Assembly: GCA_022836615.1 (NCBI GenBank)
Contig: MU405223.1
Location: 186,001 to 250,000 of the forward strand
DNA length: 64,000 nucleotides
Reading direction: 5' to 3'
Source of the DNA: Annulohypoxylon bovei var. microspora
Taxonomy: Eukaryota > Ascomycota > Sordariomycetes > Xylariales > Hypoxylaceae
Positions 57,933-64,000 of the stretch are shown one piece after another. The notes beneath the pieces were generated by a model, which worked only from the letters and a program-made list of their open reading frames with translations, was not told where the DNA came from and did no database searches. The translations under genes and the position numbers were made by a program. The number at the start of each line of letters is the position of its first letter. Position 1 is the first letter of the stretch.

Positions 57933-59267
57933 ATGACGCCTCCTAGTCAATTGTTCGGCTTGAGAGTCGCGAGGCAGTTCACCATGTCTACTAACGCTAC
58001 GAGTACGGACAATTCCGTAGCGGAAACGGCTTCAACTCCGGCCGACACCTCGTCTGCAACTACGCCCAGCAGCACTTCAGCTACGGTTGATACTTCTACT
58101 TCGACACCTGACACTTCTACTACTAGCACTACTGAGGCGACAACGCCTTCATCAACCTCTACACAAGAAACCACTCCCACAACCAGCACAACTCCCACCA
58201 CTAGTGATACTCCAACCTCCACTTCCACTTCAACTTCTACTACCCCTACCTCACCTACTACAACAACAACAACGACACCTAGTACCACGACACCATCATC
58301 CTCATCAACAACAACGACAACACCACCGACGACTTCGAGTGTGATATTTACTACTACTCAGGTGAGCACGGGAGAAAATGGGAGCACCGCGTTTATCACG
58401 GTCACTTCGACCCAGTTGAATACCAACACTGCACAATCTACTTCGCAAGCATCCTCTACAGATGCTTCTGGATCTGTCATAACCTCGAGTCCTGCTCAGT
58501 CGGGAACCATAGCCGAGCCGGCCAAAATTGCGGTCGCTGTTGTGGTGCCAATCGCTGCCGTGGCATTGTTAGTTATCGGGGGGATTTTCTTCTGGAGGAA
58601 ACGCAAACAACGAATGGACGCAGCAGAAGAAAGGAGGAAAGAAGTTGAAGATTACAGTTACAATCCGAATAATGACCCAACCTTACCCGATGTGGGAGCC
58701 GGTGCTGCTGCTGGGGCTTACGAGATGAAGGAAGATGGTGGATCTTCGGGTTATCGTGGATGGGGTTCTACTACTCTCGCTGGTTCAACTGGGAGGAAAG
58801 CCTCGACTACAATGTCGGGCGGCGCAGCAGGTGTGGCTTACTCGGATGCAACTTCGCCGACCAGAGGAAATTTTTCTGACACTAGATCAGGAGACGGCCT
58901 AATGGGCGAAGGCTCTCCATCACCGCAGGAAGGCGAAATCCTCGGTGCTATGGGCCCGAACGCCACTGATAACCGTGGAAACGGCAATAGCAACGTACAC
59001 CGCGGACCATCGAATGCCTCATCATCTTACAGTGCTGCTGGAAGATCTGACGGCTCCGGTGAGAATCCGGGATCCTACAGTGGGCCCGCGTATCTCGATC
59101 AATACGGTGGTAACAATCCATATGCTGACGGCGCTTACAATCAACAGCGTCCTGGGGAATTAGGAGGACAGCCTGTAATACGGGATAATCCGGCTCGACG
59201 CAATACGCGCATCGAGAACCCGTCGCACTATCCTCAACAAAGTGCCGGCATCTCGCAGAACTTCTAA
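57933..59267 (+). CDS. Mucin-like single-pass membrane protein (possible cell-wall sensor)
   Basis: 444-residue single-exon protein. Residues 17 to about 195 are a Ser/Thr/Pro-rich stretch with runs of TTTTT and STST, expected to be heavily O-mannosylated and extended outside the cell. A membrane segment lies at 197-218 (AKIAVAVVVPIAAVALLVIG), followed at once by a basic stop-transfer FFWRKRKQR. The cytoplasmic tail is Gly/Ser/Asn-rich with YSYNPNNDPTLPDVG. This plan matches Wsc/Mid2-type cell-wall stress sensors, though no WSC or other Cys-rich head is present. The ATG at 57933 (ACATGACGCC) is preferred; a second in-frame ATG follows 18 codons later. No clear signal peptide is seen, so either a Mid2-like signal-less topology applies or an upstream exon has been missed. 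Confidence 0.78.
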   Translation: MTPPSQLFGLRVARQFTMSTNATSTDNSVAETASTPADTSSATTPSSTSATVDTSTSTPDTSTTSTTEATTPSSTSTQETTPTTSTTPTTSDTPTSTSTSTSTTPTSPTTTTTTTPSTTTPSSSSTTTTTPPTTSSVIFTTTQVSTGENGSTAFITVTSTQLNTNTAQSTSQASSTDASGSVITSSPAQSGTIAEPAKIAVAVVVPIAAVALLVIGGIFFWRKRKQRMDAAEERRKEVEDYSYNPNNDPTLPDVGAGAAAGAYEMKEDGGSSGYRGWGSTTLAGSTGRKASTTMSGGAAGVAYSDATSPTRGNFSDTRSGDGLMGEGSPSPQEGEILGAMGPNATDNRGNGNSNVHRGPSNASSSYSAAGRSDGSGENPGSYSGPAYLDQYGGNNPYADGAYNQQRPGELGGQPVIRDNPARRNTRIENPSHYPQQSAGISQNF

Positions 59268-60444
59268 ATTCGCTCCCGGTTTTTCATTTCTGTTCAGATG
59301 ATACCCGAACTGGACGCAATATATACTATATCGAACAACGCTGTCATGCGTCGTGTTTTGCGCCCTGTCCTTGGATTCTAAAATGGCGTTCAGCGGACCT
59401 TGCATTACAGCTTTACTATCTTTTGTGCATAATATTTTTAGTACCGAATCCGGTTGAAATCTGTCTTAGAATTTTTTTATTTTTGTCTTCGGAGATCTCA
59501 ATTACAAGGTCAGCATACAAAGGGGAACATGACGACTGCTGTATATATTCGGCAGGGACAATATCTACCATATACATTTCGAGGAACTCTCCTTGGTGTT
59601 CGGGTCGTTTCTGTGTTTCTAGCTATTACGATCTAATATCAGCAGCTTTACCATACACCTAAAGCGATGTATGATTCTGTCGTTTAGCCAGCCTTTAATG
59701 ATATTGCTGTCCACCGAATCGATCAGCATTGGAAATCTAGGCTTCATGGGGCTAGAGAGGGCGAGGAGGGAATGAGTTATATGGAAAGGATGTGGAATGG
59801 CGAACCAGCAAAATGGTACGGGAATGTTGAGGTAACTGGTGTGGTTCTGGATGCGGCGATAGGTCGAATCTAGATCATCTCGGAGAAAGAGGAGGAATTA
59901 CATTGGAAGTGCCTACCAAGGTAGTGCTTCCATTCAATAATAAAGAAAACTACGGCTGTGAAACCGGTTCCATAAATGAGAGCATTGTTAAATTTTTATA
60001 ATGCCTTGACTCTTTAACCTTCTCTTCTCGGTGGTAAATGTATATGACTATTTAATAGTTCTCTGGATTTGTTGGAATTAGGACTTATATTCTAGAGAAT
60101 GAATGATGTACGATAAGTTGGTGAATAAATGTTCTATACTAAACCATCACGAGGCGGCCAATAGTAGAAAGAGAATCCATAGTAGTCGTTGTTTGAATGC
60201 AGCTTCCTCCTGTGAATCGTGAAGTTGTTCAATTTATCGTTACAAGGTTCTCTGTTTCCCGAATATTTTTTAGTTCAATTAAGTGACGTCGTTAAAGTAA
60301 TTGCTGACACTCCCGCGCTGTGACCACACGTGGCAGCACCTGGCAAATGCTTTTATCCCCAGTAAATTAATGCTACCTTATACCTAATCTCTCTTTTTTC
60401 CCTCCCCTTTCTGCCATCTCCCAACATCGACACGTAACAACAGC
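59268..60444. other. 1.2-kb intergenic region
   Basis: 3' flank of the mucin-like gene and the BET1 promoter. T-rich runs near 60390-60415 precede the BET1 start. No supported gene. Confidence 0.45.
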
Positions 60445-61522
60445 ATGGCATCAAGGTACGTGTTTTCTCTAGCTATATATCTACCTACCAACGAGACTAT
60501 CTATTCTTTGCCCGGGATGCTCGGCAAGGGACGAGATCCGATGGTCTGCTTTCCTTGGGACGCTCCGGAGATCTAATGTAGATCATGCCGCGCCGCCTGT
60601 GCTCGGAAAGGGGAAAGCCTCCTAGGGCTAGACTGTCGACTACGGGTCACGATCTTTGTGCGTGCATAGGGCTGACGGATGCTAACACAATGTCTGTCTG
60701 TAGATTCGGCCACTCGACGCTCCACCAGCGGGATTCCCGCAGCGCCCTATTCGAGGGGTACAGCGGCAGCGGCCGCAACAGCGCCGACCCCGCGAGACGA
60801 CCTAGCCCGGCCGCGGGCTACGGATACGGATACCCCGGAAGTAGCAACAGCTCAGCGAGCTCGCATCTCGGCGTAGATAACAGAGGAACATTCAGGCCCG
60901 CGACGCCGAATTCCAAGTACTTCACACTCTCCCGCGCTATCAGGCAAGGCTTGTACGAGAGACGGATATGGGCTAATACCGAGGCGTGAATTAGGGGCCA
61001 GTACAGCGATGCGGTGCTCAACGAGCTAGAAAGCCAGAACGACCAGCAGGTCGAGGGCATCTTAGGGAAGGTCAAAGTCCTGAAAGATGTGAGTTTTATA
61101 CTGCTGTTGATGCTGCGCGTAAGTTGAGGGGAGGCGGTTTCTCTTGCTTTATTATATGATAGTTCATATCTACTATTAATAAACAGAGAAAGAGAGGGGA
61201 GTTTTGCAGCGAAGTTGTCTGCGTCGTGGATGAGAAGCGGAAGAAGAGAGGGGAGAGGAGAGGGGAGAGTCTGCGATAAAGAATATGCTAACGTAGAATT
61301 TTCGCCCCACGCAAGATGACGGTAGCCATCGGCGACGAGATTAGAGAGTCCTCGGCGCTCACGGAAAAGATGAATGATACATACGACTCGACGCGGTTAA
61401 AGCTGCGCGGCACCATGAACAGAATGCTCCTCATGGCCGAGCGGACGGGCGTCGGCTGGAAGGTATGGCTCGGGTTTTTCGCGGCCGTGATCTTCATCTT
61501 CCTCTACGTCTGGCTCTTTTGA
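60445..61522 (+). CDS. BET1: ER-Golgi SNARE Bet1
   Basis: 174-residue Qc-SNARE from exons 60445-60455, 60704-60916, 60995-61088 and 61316-61522. Bet1 acts in fusion of COPII vesicles with the Golgi. The N-terminus has MASRFGHSTLHQRDSRSALF and a Gly/Ser/Tyr-rich linker, followed by the SNARE motif: LNELESQNDQQVEGILGKV, VAIGDEIRESSALTEKMNDT and LRGTMNRMLLMAERTGVGWK. The C-terminal anchor is VWLGFFAAVIFIFLYVWLF with no lumenal tail. The first exon encodes only MAS plus two bases, and the other junctions (SK-GQYSDAV, LKD-MTVAIG) were set by phase and by similarity. Introns of 248 and 227 nt are long for this window. Confidence 0.93.
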
Positions 61523-62008
61523 GCTCCTACGTCCTTTCGTTCCGGGTCACCTACCTACCTATAACCCCTGAACGAACAACGCATTCCTACGCGCAAGATT
61601 TAGACACGAGCAGCATTACATTATGGAAGGCGTTGTGGCTTGTTTTCATTTTTTTTGGCATGCAAACGGTACAACGGTACGATCGAGCAGGAGAAAAAGG
61701 GGGGAGGTTCTAAATAGGGTGATGCTGCAGAAGTACGGACACGAACGAAGTTTCACGATGTACATATGGGAACGATCATTGGTCAGTCGAAAAAATGACG
61801 TTTGTAATTAAATGTATCATAATCCATCGTCTGCTTCGTCGTTACTCGGTTTTGGCAATAATCAATACTAAGACTCGACTGGCTGGTTACACGGGTCTCT
61901 ATAGGCATAGGGTAGGATTAATGAATGGGAAAAGGGTATCTTGAGGTAATGCAAGTGATGCGATGATGGTGAATACCGAATAAAAGGTGTAGTGCGTGCC
62001 TGCCTTCC
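61523..62008. other. Convergent intergenic region BET1/APC15
   Basis: 486 bp with both 3' flanks; nothing else supported. Confidence 0.45.
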
Positions 62009-63203
62009 TTAGCCTCGACCACGACGTGCAGGTCCGCTGTTTCGTCGCCGCAGGATTTCCGGGCTGCTGTGCAGCATGCTACTCTCGTCGTGCGATAGTA
62101 TATCGCTTATAGCGAGGCTACGCCGCGTTGCGTCACTTCGTGCTAGACTGTGTCTATACCTGGATGGCTGGGACGCCTGCGCGGCAAAGCTCATCTCGGC
62201 TTGGTCGCCGTCGTCTTCACTGCTGAGATCCACCTCGGAGTCCGTATGCTCATAGCCTGCGTCCTCTGCTTCGGGGATGTCATCGTCCAAGTCGGCGTCC
62301 ATATTCATGCCTCCGCCATCGTCGTGGCCGATCAGGTCGTCCTCCTCGATCATCTGGGCCTGGTCCTCATCGTCCACTTCGTCGTCGACGCCATAGTAGT
62401 TGCCGCCGTCACGTCCGCGGGCCATGGACTCGCGGAACGCGTCGTCCGCTTGCCTCATGCGTTGCGCCATGAGCTGCTGCTGCGCTAGCTCCGCTCTCTG
62501 CTCCGGGTCATCATCGTCGTCGTCTTCGTCGTCATCTTCATCTTCATCACTATCTTCTTCTTCCTCATCGGACCCGGAACCCACGCCAAAGTCATCCGCC
62601 TCGGGAATGTCCTCGTCCAGATCCCTCGCCCCGTCCAGCTGCACATCATCCATAACCCCATCCTCGCCCTCGCCCACGCCCTCTCCCTGGGGATCGAGCA
62701 GAGCGTCCACGTCACCGCCGGTGCCTGCCGCCTCGGCCTCGGCCAGCTCCTGGGCCAGCTGCTCGCGCCGCAGGGCCTCGGCGTGCTCCTCGGCCTCGCG
62801 CCGCTCCTCGCGCAGCTGGTGCAGCGTCTTGGGGACCCCGGGGGGCTTCAGCCACGCGGCGCCGAAGCTCGTCACGTTCGCCCGCCGCCGCTCCAGGTTC
62901 TGCTCGTCGGCCCGCAGGCGCGCGAGGGGCGACCGCTCGAGCAGGTGCGCGCCCCGCCGGTGCGTCTGCGGGTCGTGCGGCTGCGGCCCAAGAGCGCTGG
63001 AGTTGACCGGGTAGGGCGAGGGCTCCGCGCCGTAGGGCGAGGCGAGCGGGTTGCGGGTTGAGGTGTACCATAGTGAGTGTGACTGTACGTATACGCGTGT
63101 GTTAGCTAGTCAGTTTAGGAGGGTTGGGCAGATGCCGGGGTAGAGGAGCCCGAGATGGTGGACTTACGTCGCGCGGTGCTAGGTCGGGGAGGAGGGACAA
63201 CAT
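62009..63203 (-). CDS. Anaphase-promoting complex subunit Apc15-like
   Basis: 369-residue protein from exons 63203-63168 and 63082-62009. It begins MLSLLPDLAPRDSHSLWYTS, the fungal Apc15 signature, and continues with LERSPLARLRADEQNLERRR and SFGAAWLKPPGVPKTLHQLR, then a charged helix REERREAEEHAEALRREQ. The rest is very acidic, with long D/E runs around 125-190 and further acidic patches, and ends with RRRNSGPARRGRG. Apc15 (Mnd2 in budding yeast) helps the APC/C turn over mitotic checkpoint proteins and controls Cdc20 ubiquitination in animals and yeast. The gene is extremely GC-rich in its 5' half. The intron GTAAGT...TACAG is 85 nt. Confidence 0.85.
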
Positions 63204-64000
63204 GATGATCGAGGTCGGTCGAGGTCGAAAGGAACAAGGGTCGGCGACTAGATGCAATTGGTCGTCTTACGAAATGGCGGCATAGAGGTCATCCCGCCTA
63301 ATTTCTTCCTGCCGCAGTAAGAGGAATGATGGCTGCTTTTCGGAAGAGGTGTTGCGGTAACGGTACGGATATGCAGATCTGAGAGGATCTAAGGTGGGAT
63401 GTTGAGGCTCCAAAAATTATTACATCCAATTATGACTAAGCATGACCTAGGCGGTAGCGACCTGCACTTTCCACTGTCCAGTGTTCGTTGTCCGGGGTAG
63501 CAACCCTGGAGTAAGTATGCATCGTACCTTCCACATCCTTGAATACATAAATACATCAATGACCATCCTAGCATAAATACCTTATGAAAACAACTTCAAC
63601 AACTAGCACCTACGGAATTGTGTATACACAACCAACATCAAAATCGCCCCGACATTCGCAAATGCCAAAAGAAGGAACCCGACAAGGCTAACGATGACTT
63701 CCTTCGCATAAGCATGTGATCAGGTACCTCAAACGGACGTACATATCCACGTTGGTCTCCAAAGTCAAGTGCTTCTTGCAGCCTGCGATACAACAATACT
63801 GCTTCGACTATCAATACTCTTCCGGCATAGTAATATATGTGCTGTCACTCCGTCTGTTATTTCGGAAGCGAGTTGACAACAGGGACATCTTCCTGATATC
63901 CATACTCCTCATTTCATAATCATCACGCTCTTAGACTCTGCAGACTCTATGTTCATGGCAAGTCATGTCTTTCCGAATTGCGCTTACCAACAATAATGCT
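63204..64000. other. Right-edge intergenic region
   Basis: 797 bp: APC15-like promoter on the left, AT-rich DNA to the edge. The 67-codon frame at 63716-63919 shows no domain features. Confidence 0.4.

Noticed and set aside
62400..63071. Ser-rich and Ala/Arg-rich frames over the APC15-like gene
   Set aside because: GC-rich shadow frames; the minus-strand frame with the LPDL...SLWYTS signature is the real one.

Overview
The window reads as nuclear DNA of a filamentous ascomycete, most likely a sordariomycete; this is inference from gene content and architecture. Genes carry short spliceosomal introns (about 49-248 nt) with GTRNGT-like donors, CTAAC/CTGAC-like branch sites and YAG acceptors. 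They include a NUC-2/PHO81 phosphate regulator, an alpha-SNAP and two SNAREs, and RRP12. Repeats show C-to-T/G-to-A decay of the repeat-induced point mutation (RIP) type. Gene models below were built by hand: exons joined at splice sites so that phase and family conservation agree.

Layout. 1-6.2 kb: a GH63/MGH1-like glycosidase (minus, runs off the left edge) and a RasGEF with an N-terminal Ras-like domain (minus). 6.2-10.5 kb: gene desert. 10.5-31.9 kb: a conserved housekeeping block with a DUF726 alpha/beta hydrolase, a GatC/Gta3-like mitochondrial amidotransferase subunit, SEC17, RRP12, VTI1, an FAD oxidoreductase, COX11, an unrecognised membrane protein and NUC-2/PHO81. 31.9-44.3 kb: an accessory, AT-rich, gene-poor stretch holding a small NTF2-like protein, a broken UbiA-type prenyltransferase/terpene cyclase gene, a multi-pass membrane protein, a broken SAT4/rhodopsin-like gene and an apparently intact seven-exon cytochrome P450. 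45-49.3 kb: a CUE-domain protein and a DHX35-type DEAH helicase, transcribed divergently. 49.3-50.9 kb: a nested mobile-element site, a small LTR element inserted inside a MITE-like inverted-repeat element. 52.4-63.2 kb: a single-pass membrane protein, a mucin-like membrane sensor, BET1 and an APC15-like anaphase-promoting-complex subunit, separated by long non-coding stretches.

How the genes relate. Most are independent housekeeping genes. SEC17, VTI1 and BET1 all serve SNARE-mediated membrane fusion but are not adjacent. The accessory stretch around 37-44 kb (UbiA-type enzyme, membrane protein, P450) looks like a decayed or remodelled terpenoid locus. The most unusual features are the GTPase-like/RasGEF fusion, the start codon of NUC-2 split by an intron, two GC-AG introns, the nested transposon with a readable RIP signature, and the terpenoid-locus remnant. 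No rRNA, tRNA or CRISPR was recognised.
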